Assembly (NCBI GenBank): GCA_023386815.1
Contig: JAEWIZ010000022.1
Coordinates: forward strand, 310,001-374,000
From: Bacillota bacterium
GTDB taxonomy: Bacteria > Bacillota > Clostridia > Lachnospirales > Lachnospiraceae
Reading direction: 5' to 3'
DNA: 64,000 bases
Part shown: positions 1-8,229 of the stretch, piece by piece
Numbering within the stretch: the stretch's first letter is position 1
Layout of the letters: every line of letters begins with the position of its first letter
The notes under the pieces: generated by a model
The model's database searches: none
The model's input: the letters and a program-made list of their open reading frames with translations, nothing else
Told to the model about the DNA's origin: nothing
Made by a program: the position numbers and the translations under genes

Positions 1-1796
1 TGCTTGCGCTAGGTGTAACAAGAATGTCTAAGATCAATGCCATTGTTAAGAAATTACCAGCAGTTGAAACCTTAGGCTCTGTAAATATCATCTGTTCCGA
101 TAAAACTGGTACCCTAACTCAGAACAAAATGACGGTTGTTGCTGCATATACCTCAGGCAAATTACATGAAATCCCTCAAACAGAGGATCAGCTCACAGCT
201 ACTCCTGAGGAAGTCGAATTGATAAAATCCCTCGTTCTTTGTTCGGATGCTACTTATATTAATGGACAGGGTACCGGCGATCCGACTGAAATTGCACTCA
301 TTGTGCTAGGTGATAAATTCAATTTGCCACGAAATGAACTTCATAATAAATACAAAAGAGTCTCTGAAAACCCCTTCGACTCCGATCGGAAGCTCATGTC
401 AACCTTGAATGTAGAAAACGATCATTACCGGGTGCATACCAAGGGAGCTATTGATAATATATTTAAAATCTCCTCTTCCGCTCTGGTTAATGGTCAGGTT
501 GTTCCTTTAACGGATGCTCTCAAAGCACAATTCCATAAAATCACAGAGGAAATGTCAGATAATGCACTCCGCGTTCTGGGTGTAGCATATAAAGATACTA
601 ATGTGGTTCTTGCTGCGAAAGATATGGAAAAGGATCTGACCATTTTAGGTTTAGTTGGTATGATTGATCCACCAAGATTAGAAGTAAAGGATTCAATTCG
701 TGAAGCCATCATGGCGGGAATTACACCAATTATGATTACCGGTGATCATAAGAATACAGCCGTAGCCATTGCGAAAGAACTTGGTATTGCAAATTCTCTT
801 GATCAGAGCATTACAGGTGCTGAGGTCGATGAGATCCCAGAGGATGCTTTTTCCGATCAAATCAATAAATATCGGGTATTTGCTAGAGTATCTCCCGAAC
901 ACAAGGTGAAGATTGTTCGTGCTTTTAAATCAAAAGGAAATATCGTATCCATGACCGGTGATGGAGTAAATGATGCTCCCTCCTTAAAGTATGCTGATAT
1001 AGGGGTTGCTATGGGTATTACCGGAACCGACGTAGCAAAGGGTGCCAGTGATATGATTCTTACTGATGATAACTTTACAACAATTGTTCATGCCATTGAG
1101 GAAGGACGTAACATATACAATAATATTAAAAAGTCTGTGGTATTCCTCTTATCCTGTAATCTGGGTGAGGTTATTACAATCTTTCTTTCCATCCTCTTTA
1201 ATTGGCCTATTCCTTTACTTGCAACACAGATTCTATGGGTCAACCTGATAACAGACTCACTCCCGGCTATCGCTCTGGGAATTGATCCTGGAGACAAAGA
1301 TGTCATGAAGCAACGACCGCGTAACCCCAAAGAAAGCTTCTTTGCACAGGGCGCAGGCGTGCGTGCTGTTGTTGGCGGTATTTTAATTGGTTTACTAACC
1401 CTATATGCCTTTTACTATGGACTTTCCCATCATGGATATGAAATCGGTGGCAAAATGTTATCCGAAGCGGCTTTAGAAACAGCTCTGCCTTATGCAAGAA
1501 CCATGGCTTTTGTGGTCTTAGCAGCTTCTCAATTATTTTATTCCTTATCTATGAGAAACTTTGGGAAATCAATTCTTAAGATTGGCTTATTTTCAAATAT
1601 ATATTTAATTGGAGCCATAATTGTCGGTATACTGCTGCAGCTAGTGGTTATCACCATACCTCCATTGGCTGATGCCTTTGGTGTTCATAACTTAAGTTTA
1701 ACCGAATGGGGTATTGCATTGGGCTTTGCGCTAATCCCATTACTGGTAAATGAACTTTTTAAATTATTTAGTAAAAATCTAGAGAAAAATAAATAA
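1..1796 (+). CDS. P-type Ca2+-transporting ATPase, type II (5' end outside window)
   Basis: ATP-driven cation pump of the inner membrane, most like PacL/SERCA-type calcium ATPases. The reading frame is open from base 3 (LALGVTR before the first Met at 24), so the N-terminal membrane part and actuator domain lie outside the window. Visible parts, numbered from Met24: phosphorylation motif DKTGTLT with Asp26; nucleotide-binding domain with TGDPTE near residue 85; hinge motif TGDGVNDAPSL near residue 312; then the C-terminal membrane bundle from about residue 375. The M6-like segment VNLITDSLPAIALG carries the Asn/Asp pair typical of Ca2+ pumps. The C-terminus is hydrophobic and complete. msrA follows 29 bp downstream on the same strand. 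Calcium is the best guess; another divalent or monovalent ion is not excluded. Confidence 0.93.
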   Translation, partial: LALGVTRMSKINAIVKKLPAVETLGSVNIICSDKTGTLTQNKMTVVAAYTSGKLHEIPQTEDQLTATPEEVELIKSLVLCSDATYINGQGTGDPTEIALIVLGDKFNLPRNELHNKYKRVSENPFDSDRKLMSTLNVENDHYRVHTKGAIDNIFKISSSALVNGQVVPLTDALKAQFHKITEEMSDNALRVLGVAYKDTNVVLAAKDMEKDLTILGLVGMIDPPRLEVKDSIREAIMAGITPIMITGDHKNTAVAIAKELGIANSLDQSITGAEVDEIPEDAFSDQINKYRVFARVSPEHKVKIVRAFKSKGNIVSMTGDGVNDAPSLKYADIGVAMGITGTDVAKGASDMILTDDNFTTIVHAIEEGRNIYNNIKKSVVFLLSCNLGEVITIFLSILFNWPIPLLATQILWVNLITDSLPAIALGIDPGDKDVMKQRPRNPKESFFAQGAGVRAVVGGILIGLLTLYAFYYGLSHHGYEIGGKMLSEAALETALPYARTMAFVVLAASQLFYSLSMRNFGKSILKIGLFSNIYLIGAIIVGILLQLVVITIPPLADAFGVHNLSLTEWGIALGFALIPLLVNELFKLFSKNLEKNK

Positions 1797-1825
1797 TTAA
1801 CAGTAGATAAAGGAGTAAATAACAA

Positions 1826-2353
1826 ATGGAATCTAGGAATCAGTTAAAGGAAATCTATCTTGCCGGTGGTTGTTTTTGGGGGACTGAAAAATATCTCTCA
1901 TGTATCCAGGGTATTGTGAAAACAGATGTAGGCTACGCAAATGGTAATACGGAAAATCCCACTTACCAGGAGGTTTGCCATAATAATACAGGACATGCAG
2001 AAACTGTTCGGGTTTTCTACGATCCAAGTCAGATCCGGTTAGAATTTATCCTTAGTCTATACTATGACGTTATTAACCCAACATCAATGAACCGTCAGGG
2101 TAATGATATCGGAAGTCAATATAGAACCGGTATTTATTACGTAGATGATAATGATGTTGAGGTTATTAAGAAGTCCTTGGAGGAGCTTCAGACGAAATAT
2201 GATAAACCTATTGCTATTGAGCTGCTTCCTCTTCAGAATTACTATCTTGCGGAGGAATACCATCAGAAGTATCTGGATAAGAATCCGGAGGGTTATTGCC
2301 ACATTGGGAGCCATAAGTTTGAGCAGGCACGGCTTGCCAAGGATGAGATGTAA
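1826..2353 (+). CDS. msrA: peptide-methionine (S)-S-oxide reductase MsrA
   Basis: Reduces the S-epimer of methionine sulfoxide in proteins, a cytoplasmic repair enzyme. 175 residues, usual length. The catalytic signature GGCFWG lies at residues 14-19 with the nucleophilic Cys16; further family motifs are VGYANG, YQEVC, GHAET and GSQYRTGIY. The tail contains YHQKYLDKNP, typical of MsrA. The ATG follows an AAAGGAG box (1809-1815). It could share a transcript with the upstream cation ATPase (29-bp gap). A separate MsrB gene sits at 52338-52793, so both epimers are covered within this window but not from one operon. Confidence 0.95.
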   Translation: MESRNQLKEIYLAGGCFWGTEKYLSCIQGIVKTDVGYANGNTENPTYQEVCHNNTGHAETVRVFYDPSQIRLEFILSLYYDVINPTSMNRQGNDIGSQYRTGIYYVDDNDVEVIKKSLEELQTKYDKPIAIELLPLQNYYLAEEYHQKYLDKNPEGYCHIGSHKFEQARLAKDEM

Positions 2354-2424
2354 ATTGGGTGAGGCTGCTTAAACGCTGATGATTGATTAAAAAGGATTTT
2401 TTTAACTTAGGTTTAGGTTGTGTA

Positions 2425-2505
2425 CACAGAGGGAGGGGAGCAGGTACTGCGGCGTATTTGCTTTAAAGCAAACACTTATGCAGTAGCTACTCCCCTCCCT
2501 CTGTG
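2425..2505. repeat. long inverted repeat (16-bp perfect outer arms)
   Basis: CACAGAGGGAGGGGAG at 2425-2440 is the exact reverse complement of 2490-2505; an inner pair TACTGC (2445-2450) / GCAGTA (2480-2485) extends the stem. It lies 70 bp after msrA and may stop msrA transcription, though only a weak T-run follows. Its right half is part of the dispersed repeat at 2474-2523. Confidence 0.7.
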
Positions 2506-2523
2506 GGATACAGGCTTTTAAGA
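2474..2523 (+). repeat. dispersed ~50-bp repeat, copy 1
   Basis: Starts ACTTATGCAGTAGCTACTCC and aligns base for base with 3669-3718 at roughly four of five positions; the core CCCCTCCCTCT.TGGGATA is almost identical. The two copies are in the same orientation and bracket the methyltransferase gene and the hydrolase remnant. Family unknown. Confidence 0.6.
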
Positions 2524-2688
2524 TATCAACATAATCCTTGAGCCAATTTTCACAAAGTTTTGGCCAGATTGCTACCGTAGGTTCATCCTCGCCTAATCCT
2601 AAACCATGGACACCTTTGGAGAATATATGTAAATCAAATGGTAGATTTAGCTCATTAAGAGCTTGAGCAAAAAGTAAATGACGAGCCC

Positions 2689-3516
2689 CTACTTTGTAAA
2701 AACACCACAAATAGTTTCTCCAAAATCTGAAAACTCCTTACCAGCAATATCACCATAAAATTCAAATGCTTTGAAACCTGCGGGCTGAACTTCTAATAGC
2801 AGTGATTCCTTAGTAAAAAAATGGTCCCATATATTATAGCAATTTATAGTTTCTTCCGTAATCACAATAAACTGCCTTAATTCTGTATTATCTTTATCAT
2901 CATATTGATAAACGGATTCCAAGCAAATATGCGGCTTTTCGCTCAAAAATCCACTCTCTTCATAATACCATGAGCGATTTTCATCTTTTCTCATACGAGG
3001 TGTAAATACATCAAAAATAAATTTCCCGTTCGGCCTTAATGCTTGATATACTTTTCTCAATAAAATCAGCCTATCCGTGATTGATAACGCTGCATAATCA
3101 CAATATATTAATGTAATTACATCGAACTGTTCTACATAATCAATTGTCAAGTAGTTTTGGTAATGGTACTCGATATTGCTTTTATTAAATAATGTTTGTT
3201 CCTTTGCATATGCAATGGATCGTTTAGAAAAATCCACTCCTGTGACAGAATATCCAGCACTACGAAACCGCTCTGCATATAATCCAGGACCGCAGCCTAA
3301 GTCAAGTAAAAACTTATATTGAGCTGATGGTACAATTTTTGTAATCCAATTTACTGATTTATCGAGAAATTCAGGTTTGCGGCTTGCTGCATCCCAGTTT
3401 GGATTTAGGTGAGCTTCCAACATACCCCTAGAGATATGTTCATCATCCCAAAATTTATTTGTGTTTGGAGCATATAGTTGAGGTTTAGTTGTATAATTTT
3501 TAAGCTCATGAAACAT
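2689..3516 (-). CDS. class I SAM-dependent methyltransferase
   Basis: Soluble methyltransferase of unknown substrate, 275 residues. The SAM-binding motif I LLDLGCGPG lies near residue 70, followed by the acidic end of strand 2 (VTGVDFS) and a post-motif region VITLIYCDY, the usual Rossmann order of small-molecule or general methyltransferases (Methyltransf_25/11 type). The C-terminal ~100 residues form a beta-rich tail with a Trp/Tyr-rich stretch. The ATG has a good AAGGAG box. Its 3' end overlaps the frame of the hydrolase remnant, and direct repeats flank the unit on both sides, which suggests rearrangement or acquisition. The target cannot be told from sequence. Confidence 0.85.
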   Translation of the reverse strand: MFHELKNYTTKPQLYAPNTNKFWDDEHISRGMLEAHLNPNWDAASRKPEFLDKSVNWITKIVPSAQYKFLLDLGCGPGLYAERFRSAGYSVTGVDFSKRSIAYAKEQTLFNKSNIEYHYQNYLTIDYVEQFDVITLIYCDYAALSITDRLILLRKVYQALRPNGKFIFDVFTPRMRKDENRSWYYEESGFLSEKPHICLESVYQYDDKDNTELRQFIVITEETINCYNIWDHFFTKESLLLEVQPAGFKAFEFYGDIAGKEFSDFGETICGVFTK

Positions 3517-3650
3517 GGTTACATCTCCTTATACAATTTTATAGGAAAGTAATGATTATATTAACATGATAAATATTATGTCATCCGCTGCTAGCTTATG
3601 ACGACTTGCTGGTTTTTGATACTTATGATTAGCAAAGAAATACAAACATA

Positions 3651-3678
3651 CGGCATAAGTAAAGAAAAACTTATGCCG
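3651..3678. repeat. short perfect hairpin, 10-bp arms
   Basis: CGGCATAAGT (3651-3660) and ACTTATGCCG (3669-3678) are exact reverse complements around an 8-nt loop. The right arm is the start of repeat copy 2 (3669-3718). Confidence 0.65.
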
Positions 3679-3718
3679 TACCTGTACCCCTCCCTCTATG
3701 GGATAGAAGTTTTTAAAA
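3669..3718 (+). repeat. dispersed ~50-bp repeat, copy 2
   Basis: Same element as 2474-2523, same orientation. In the + direction it falls inside a 34-codon open frame (3625-3729) containing LMPYLYPSLYGIEVFK; copy 1 gives a similar but stop-interrupted reading, so the repeat may be the 3' end of a lost gene. Otherwise the 3517-3816 gap holds only this element, its hairpin and the terminator at 3732-3757. Confidence 0.6.
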
Positions 3719-3731
3719 ACCTTGATTAATT

Positions 3732-3760
3732 TTAGCGGTTTTAGTTCACCGCTAGGTTTT
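3732..3760 (+). terminator. orphan + strand rho-independent terminator
   Basis: Stem TAGCGGT / ACCGCTA with a short loop, followed by GGTTTTTTG in the + direction. No intact + strand gene lies just upstream (both neighbours are on the - strand), so it either ends an unrecognised small transcript or is left from a deleted gene together with repeat copy 2. Confidence 0.5.
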
Positions 3761-3816
3761 TTGTTATCTAAGTGTAATGATTAATTAGTTGCCTTCTTCA
3801 ATTGCTTCTTTTATAA

Positions 3817-4581
3817 TTATGCTTTCATACCGGTGTAGATATGAACTGCATCTCTTAGAAAGGCAGCCATTCCTGGTTGTTTTTTGTCATAGTAGGACGT
3901 GAAGCGTTCATCGTCTACATACATTTGAGCTAATCCAGCGTGGGCTTCCTTGCTGTATTCGCTCCAGGTGAAGGTCAGCCATTTTTTATGAAGCTCGGCT
4001 GTTTTTTGGCCTAATTCTCCTGCTGGATCTCCGGTTGCAAAGGCTGCTTCCAGTGTGTCTTGAACCTCCTGACCCAATTTTTCGAATTCCTCGTATTGCT
4101 CTTTTGTTAGATTCATCATCTTTTGATTGGACTCATTCACTTTATCATCACCATATTTTTCTCTGATTTCTTTTCCGTACTTTTGCTCATTCTCGTCAAT
4201 TAGTTTTTTCTTAAAGCCCTGGAATTTTTCGTTATCCTTCATATTTATATTTCCTTTCTTATACTCCAATGTTTTTTTTACGTTTTGAATTAACAATTCT
4301 AACTGTTTCTTTTCTGCAAGAAGCTTCACAAGATGATTTTCCAGTGCTTTTTGTTCGTTAAAATCCTGAGCAGTTATAATATCCTTGATGGTATCCAAAC
4401 TAACACCCATTTCTCGGTAGAATAGGATCTGCTGCAGCAAATCCACCTCTGCCTGCCCATAGATGCGGTATTTCGAAGAATTGATTCTTGCCGGCTTAAG
4501 AATTCCAATTTCGTCGTAATACCGAAGTGTTCTGGTACTTACCCCAGCGATTTGACTTAATTTTTGAATCGTGTATTCCAT
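3817..4581 (-). CDS. MerR-family transcriptional regulator with TipAS drug-binding domain
   Basis: Drug-sensing activator of the TipA type, 254 residues. Residues 1-70 form the winged-helix MerR domain: YTIQKLSQIAGVSTRTLRYYDE, then the wing and the KYRIYGQAEVDLLQQI stretch. A coiled-coil dimer helix follows (about 75-110), then the helical TipAS antibiotic-recognition domain (about 115-254) with KYGDDKVNESNQKMM and a W/Y-rich end. I chose the second of two adjacent ATGs because GGAGGT sits four bases upstream; an ATG further upstream overlaps that box and cannot be used with it. Family members bind thiopeptide-like or other drugs and activate their own gene and resistance genes; no obvious efflux gene is adjacent here, so the target is probably its own promoter or elsewhere. 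Confidence 0.88.
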   Translation of the reverse strand: MEYTIQKLSQIAGVSTRTLRYYDEIGILKPARINSSKYRIYGQAEVDLLQQILFYREMGVSLDTIKDIITAQDFNEQKALENHLVKLLAEKKQLELLIQNVKKTLEYKKGNINMKDNEKFQGFKKKLIDENEQKYGKEIREKYGDDKVNESNQKMMNLTKEQYEEFEKLGQEVQDTLEAAFATGDPAGELGQKTAELHKKWLTFTWSEYSKEAHAGLAQMYVDDERFTSYYDKKQPGMAAFLRDAVHIYTGMKA

Positions 4582-4672
4582 CATGACCTCCATTTGACTT
4601 TGAACTGTTCTGTTTTGCTTTTTGATGCACTTTACTTTTTATTTTCTGGCATTAACTCCTTGCAAAATAGAG

Positions 4673-4701
4673 TCTATACTTTTACGTAACGTCAATGTCA
4701 A
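4673..4701 (-). promoter_or_regulatory. promoter with inverted repeat, upstream of the TipA-like gene
   Basis: On the - strand TTGACA (4696-4701) and TATAGA (4673-4678) are 17 bp apart, and the spacer contains the partly palindromic TTGACGTTACGTAA, the expected place for a MerR-family operator. The remainder of the 4582-5022 gap is AT-rich; a TATAAT at 4934-4939 may be the -10 box of the lipoprotein gene, with no convincing -35. Confidence 0.5.
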
Positions 4702-5022
4702 TACCTTTTTAAAAAATAATTTTTTAAATAATTCATTTTTTATTAATTCGTAAATAATATAAAAGAATTTTTTAAATAAATGTGAAACAACCTGGGAATT
4801 TCCTTGCAGCTATTTATTTTGTAATTACGAATTAATAACTATTTATGTCTATTATTTATAACTTTTTAAACATCTATTGTTGTAAATGTTGTATTTTTCC
4901 AAATCCATATGGATTGTTATATACCTTCAATGATATAATAGCATAAAGCGTCTGTAGGCAAAATATACAAGAAAGAAATAGATCATATTCTCAATAGACA
5001 TATGCTCATAGGAGGAATAAGG

Positions 5023-5505
5023 ATGAAAGTTAAAAGAATACTACTTTTATTATTTGTATTATCTCTCGTTGGCTGTCAAAACAAGGATAATGATAATAAC
5101 CCTGACACTATAGTAAGTATTAAAGAAGCTCTTACTCAGGAAGCACTGTCTGTTAAACTTTCAAAGGATGATTCAAACTGTCAGAATGATTTAGTGTATC
5201 GTGACTATGGTACCGGTGTCCAATTAACCTCTCATTCAAGTCTAACCATTAATCAACTTGATTTAGAATTGCAGGACGATGAAACAGCTATTATCTGTGC
5301 CATTCATTTAGAAAATCATGAGGTTATTAAAATATCCGATTATAAACCAAATCAGTATATTGTTTTTAAGCCGATTACTGATGGTGTTTATCAGTTAATT
5401 GCTGTCATTAGTAACGGAGAAATAAGAGATTTGACTCCTAATGCTGTTGCTACAACTGCCTTAACACAGGAAGATACTACTGCTGGTTTTATATTATTAC
5501 AATAA
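5023..5505 (+). CDS. small lipoprotein of unknown function
   Basis: 160 residues with a lipoprotein signal peptide: basic start MKVKR, hydrophobic core and lipobox LVGC with Cys18 as the lipidation site. The mature part is acidic, begins with an Asn/Asp-rich spacer and shows no domain I recognise; the central VYRDYGTGVQLTSH and YQLIAVISNGEI segments suggest a small beta-sheet domain. I start it at 5023 rather than the upstream ATG at 5002 because AGGAGG lies just before 5023. It is transcribed alone and shares the bidirectional terminator with the trp operon. Confidence 0.75.
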   Translation: MKVKRILLLLFVLSLVGCQNKDNDNNPDTIVSIKEALTQEALSVKLSKDDSNCQNDLVYRDYGTGVQLTSHSSLTINQLDLELQDDETAIICAIHLENHEVIKISDYKPNQYIVFKPITDGVYQLIAVISNGEIRDLTPNAVATTALTQEDTTAGFILLQ

Positions 5506-5513
5506 GCACCTTT

Positions 5514-5560
5514 AAAAAGCCACCCTTGTATATTCAGATCGTTTCAAGGGTGGCTGCTCT
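5514..5560. terminator. bidirectional terminator between lipoprotein gene and trpA
   Basis: AGCCACCCTTG (5518-5528) pairs perfectly with CAAGGGTGGCT (5545-5555). The T-run (TTTTT) is on the - strand side, so it mainly ends the trp operon; the + strand side (GCTCTATTT) is weaker. Confidence 0.85.
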
Positions 5561-5584
5561 ATTTACATTAGGTCAGCGATTATC

Positions 5585-6403
5585 TCACACTTTCGTGTTT
5601 GTCATCGCCTTCTTCATACTCTGTACAAATTCAATCACAGGGGGAACACTATCCTTTCCATGATTTGCAATAATTTTCACAATGGCACTGCCCACAATAA
5701 CTCCGTCGGATATGCGAGACATCTTTGCTGCCTGTTCAGGTGTAGAGATTCCGAAACCGATTGCACAGGGAATATCCTTTACTTCCTTCACCTGATGAAT
5801 CATTTCTTCCACTCCACTGCCGATTTCACTTCGAACACCTGTAACACCCATGGAAGATACACAGTATAGAAAGCCTTCCGCTTCCATTGCTATTGTATGT
5901 ATTCTGTCTTTTGAGGTTGGAGCAATCATGGAAATTAAGGTAATGCCGTATTTATCACAATAGGGTTTTAATTCGTTTTTTTCCTCGAAGGGTACATCCG
6001 GGACAATGATACCATCAATCCCGACCTTTTTACACTGATCCATAAAACGTTCTGTTCCATAAGTGTAGACCGGATTTGCATAGGTCATAAATACCAAGGG
6101 AACATCACATACCTTCCTGATTCTAGCAACCATATCAAAGATTTTGTCCGTTGTTACACCGCCGGATAACGCGCGGTAATCTGCATCCTGAATCACCGGT
6201 CCTTCTGCTACCGGATCTGAGAACGGAATTCCAAGTTCGATCATATCTGCCCCAGCCGCTGCCATACGAATTACCAATTCCTCTGTTACTTCAATGCTTG
6301 GATCACCGGCGGTTATAAATGGAATAAAAGCCTTCTTAGGTTCGTAAGGAGAATTTGCATCCTGATTTAAATTATTTAAAAAAGCTTTTTCAATTCTACT
6401 CAT
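5585..6403 (-). CDS. trpA: tryptophan synthase alpha subunit TrpA
   Basis: Cleaves indole-3-glycerol phosphate to indole and glyceraldehyde 3-phosphate; indole is channelled to TrpB in the alpha2-beta2 complex. TIM barrel of 272 residues. Conserved stretches are FITAGDPS, MIELGIPFSDPVAEGPVIQ (catalytic Glu, substrate loop), the second catalytic Asp region ADYRAL/VFMTYANPV, GIIVPDVPFEE and the C-terminal phosphate site GFGIST...VIVGSAIV. The start ATG at 6403 overlaps the trpB stop (ATGAGTAG) and is preceded by a purine-rich GGGGGG box, so translation is coupled to trpB; upstream in-frame ATGs would lie deep inside trpB. Last gene of the operon. Confidence 0.97.
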   Translation of the reverse strand: MSRIEKAFLNNLNQDANSPYEPKKAFIPFITAGDPSIEVTEELVIRMAAAGADMIELGIPFSDPVAEGPVIQDADYRALSGGVTTDKIFDMVARIRKVCDVPLVFMTYANPVYTYGTERFMDQCKKVGIDGIIVPDVPFEEKNELKPYCDKYGITLISMIAPTSKDRIHTIAMEAEGFLYCVSSMGVTGVRSEIGSGVEEMIHQVKEVKDIPCAIGFGISTPEQAAKMSRISDGVIVGSAIVKIIANHGKDSVPPVIEFVQSMKKAMTNTKV

Positions 6404-7580
6404 GAATCTGTACCCCCCTGTACCTTGCAATAGCTGCAACATCCTTGTCACCTCGGCCGGATAAATTTATTACAATAATTTGATCCTGCTCCATTGTAGG
6501 CGCTAGTTTCTTCGCATAGGCAATCGCATGTGCACTTTCAATAGCCGGGATAATCCCTTCCATTTTCGACAGATATTCGAAAGCTTCTACTGCCTCCTGA
6601 TCTGTGACTGCCACATATTCTGCACGGTTGATATCGTGAAGATAGGCATGCTCCGGTCCTATACCCGGATAATCCAGTCCAGCTGAAATGGAATATACCG
6701 GTGCGATTTGACCATATTCGTCCTGGCAGAAATAGGATTTCATCCCATGAAAGATTCCCAAAGTGCCCGTCTGGATTGTAGCTGCTGTTTTATCCGTATC
6801 AACTCCAAGGCCTGCCGCTTCACAGCCAATCAATCGCACAGTGTTATCCGCGATAAAATCATAGAATAATCCCATAGCGTTACTGCCACCGCCCACACAG
6901 GCAATCACTGCATTCGGCAGCTTTCCTTCCTTTTCAAGTATTTGCTCCTTTACTTCCTTACCTATAATACTTTGAAAATCTCGAACCATCATGGGAAATG
7001 GATGGGGACCCATGACAGAGCCCAGCACATAATGCGTATCCCGGGTCCTTTTTGTCCATTCTCTCATAGTTTCATTGACTGCATCCTTTAAAGTCATAGT
7101 ACCAGAGGTTACTGCATGAACCTTTGCTCCTAGTAACTCCATTCGAAATACATTTAATGCTTGACGCTCTGTATCCTCTTTCCCCATGAAAATCTCACAT
7201 TCGAGACCAAGCAAAGCAGCCGCTGTTGCAGTTGCAACACCATGCTGACCGGCTCCGGTCTCAGCAATCACTCTCTTTTTTCCCATCCTCTTAGCTAATA
7301 ATACCTGGCCAAGAACATTATTAATTTTATGAGAACCTGTGTGGTTCAAATCCTCTCTCTTAAGATAGATCTTTGCACCCCCCAGATCCTTTGTCATTTT
7401 CTTCGCTTCATATAGTAAAGAAGGTCTTCCGGCATAGTGATTCAGCAAATCCTTTAACTCTCTACAGAAATCCTCCTCCTGCTTGTAATACTCATAGGCC
7501 TTTTCCAATTCAATCACTGCATTCATCAAGGTTTCCGGAATGAATTGGCCTCCGTGAATACCGTATCTTCCCTTTGACAT
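6396..7580 (-). CDS. trpB: tryptophan synthase beta subunit TrpB
   Basis: PLP enzyme joining indole and serine into tryptophan. 394 residues, standard length for TrpB1. HTGSHKINNVLGQ carries the Schiff-base lysine (near residue 89); AETGAGQHGVATA contains the catalytic Glu; GGGSNAMG (near 235) binds the PLP phosphate; LSGRGDKD closes the C-terminus. The N-terminal GRYGIHGGQFIPETLM is the usual beginning. The start overlaps the trpF stop by one base (TAATG), with AGGAG upstream. Confidence 0.97.
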   Translation of the reverse strand: MSKGRYGIHGGQFIPETLMNAVIELEKAYEYYKQEEDFCRELKDLLNHYAGRPSLLYEAKKMTKDLGGAKIYLKREDLNHTGSHKINNVLGQVLLAKRMGKKRVIAETGAGQHGVATATAAALLGLECEIFMGKEDTERQALNVFRMELLGAKVHAVTSGTMTLKDAVNETMREWTKRTRDTHYVLGSVMGPHPFPMMVRDFQSIIGKEVKEQILEKEGKLPNAVIACVGGGSNAMGLFYDFIADNTVRLIGCEAAGLGVDTDKTAATIQTGTLGIFHGMKSYFCQDEYGQIAPVYSISAGLDYPGIGPEHAYLHDINRAEYVAVTDQEAVEAFEYLSKMEGIIPAIESAHAIAYAKKLAPTMEQDQIIVINLSGRGDKDVAAIARYRGVQIHE

Positions 7581-8194
7581 TATTGCACACTCCTAACTTT
7601 CGTTATGATATCCATTACTTTCTTCTTATCTTTATAACCCTCTGTCTCCACTCCACTGCTCACATCGATACAATAAGGCCTCGTTAACTTGATTGCCTTA
7701 TCTACATTGTGTATATTAATACCTCCGGCAAGGAAAAGTGGCTTTGAGATACCTCCTATTATTGACCAGTCGAAGGTTAAACCACTTCCACCATACTCAT
7801 CCTCTTTATATGCATCTAACAATAGATAATCACAGGTCATTGTGTCTGCTCTTTTGATATCTTCTACCGTCCTTACTCTGACTGCCTTCATGATTGGACT
7901 AGATATTCTCTTCTTTAATTCAAGCAGATAACTCTCACTCTCATCGCCATGCAACTGAACAATATCAATGATCCCGGCCTGACAGATTTGAATAATTTTT
8001 TCTGCCTCTTCATTCACGAACACTCCAACTGCTGGAATCTCAGGTTGAAGTCTTTGCTTTAACTCAAACGCTATCTCTGCACTGACCTGCCTCTTACTTT
8101 TAGCAAATACAAACCCAATATAATCTGGATGGACTTCATTTACCATGTCAATGTCAATCGGCCTTGAAAGTCCGCAGATTTTAATCTTTGTCAT
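7580..8194 (-). CDS. trpF: phosphoribosylanthranilate isomerase TrpF
   Basis: Amadori rearrangement of phosphoribosylanthranilate to CdRP, third step after anthranilate formation. 204-residue TIM barrel. KICGLSRP near the start holds the general-base Cys; YIGFVFAKSKR, VQLHGDES and LLLDAYK (general-acid Asp) follow in order; GGSGLTFDW and LAGGIN are the phosphate-binding end. Stand-alone protein, not fused to TrpC as in enteric bacteria. Start supported by GGAGGTG. Confidence 0.96.
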   Translation of the reverse strand: MTKIKICGLSRPIDIDMVNEVHPDYIGFVFAKSKRQVSAEIAFELKQRLQPEIPAVGVFVNEEAEKIIQICQAGIIDIVQLHGDESESYLLELKKRISSPIMKAVRVRTVEDIKRADTMTCDYLLLDAYKEDEYGGSGLTFDWSIIGGISKPLFLAGGINIHNVDKAIKLTRPYCIDVSSGVETEGYKDKKKVMDIITKVRSVQ

Positions 8195-8229
8195 ATGACA
8201 CCTCCAAGATTGTCTTAAAAATGCAGATT

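Larger units (their letters stand above)
2402..2710 (-). pseudogene. C-terminal remnant of an alpha/beta-hydrolase (esterase-like)
   Basis: A 102-codon frame whose first ~70 residues read like the end of an acetyl-esterase/dienelactone-hydrolase type alpha/beta-hydrolase: ALNELNLPFDLHIF, then the His-containing stretch KGVHGLGLG (catalytic His position), then IWPKLCENWL. The nucleophile elbow, the Asp and the rest of the fold are missing. The only start is a TTG inside the end of the upstream methyltransferase, in another frame, with no independent ribosome binding site. The last ~30 codons run through the inverted repeat at 2425-2505 and look like junk. I read it as a decayed gene end onto which the methyltransferase gene was joined. 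Confidence 0.6.

Noticed and set aside
2402..2710. Functional small gene of 102 codons
   Set aside because: Starts with TTG inside another gene without a ribosome binding site, contains only the C-terminal end of an alpha/beta-hydrolase, and runs through an inverted repeat.
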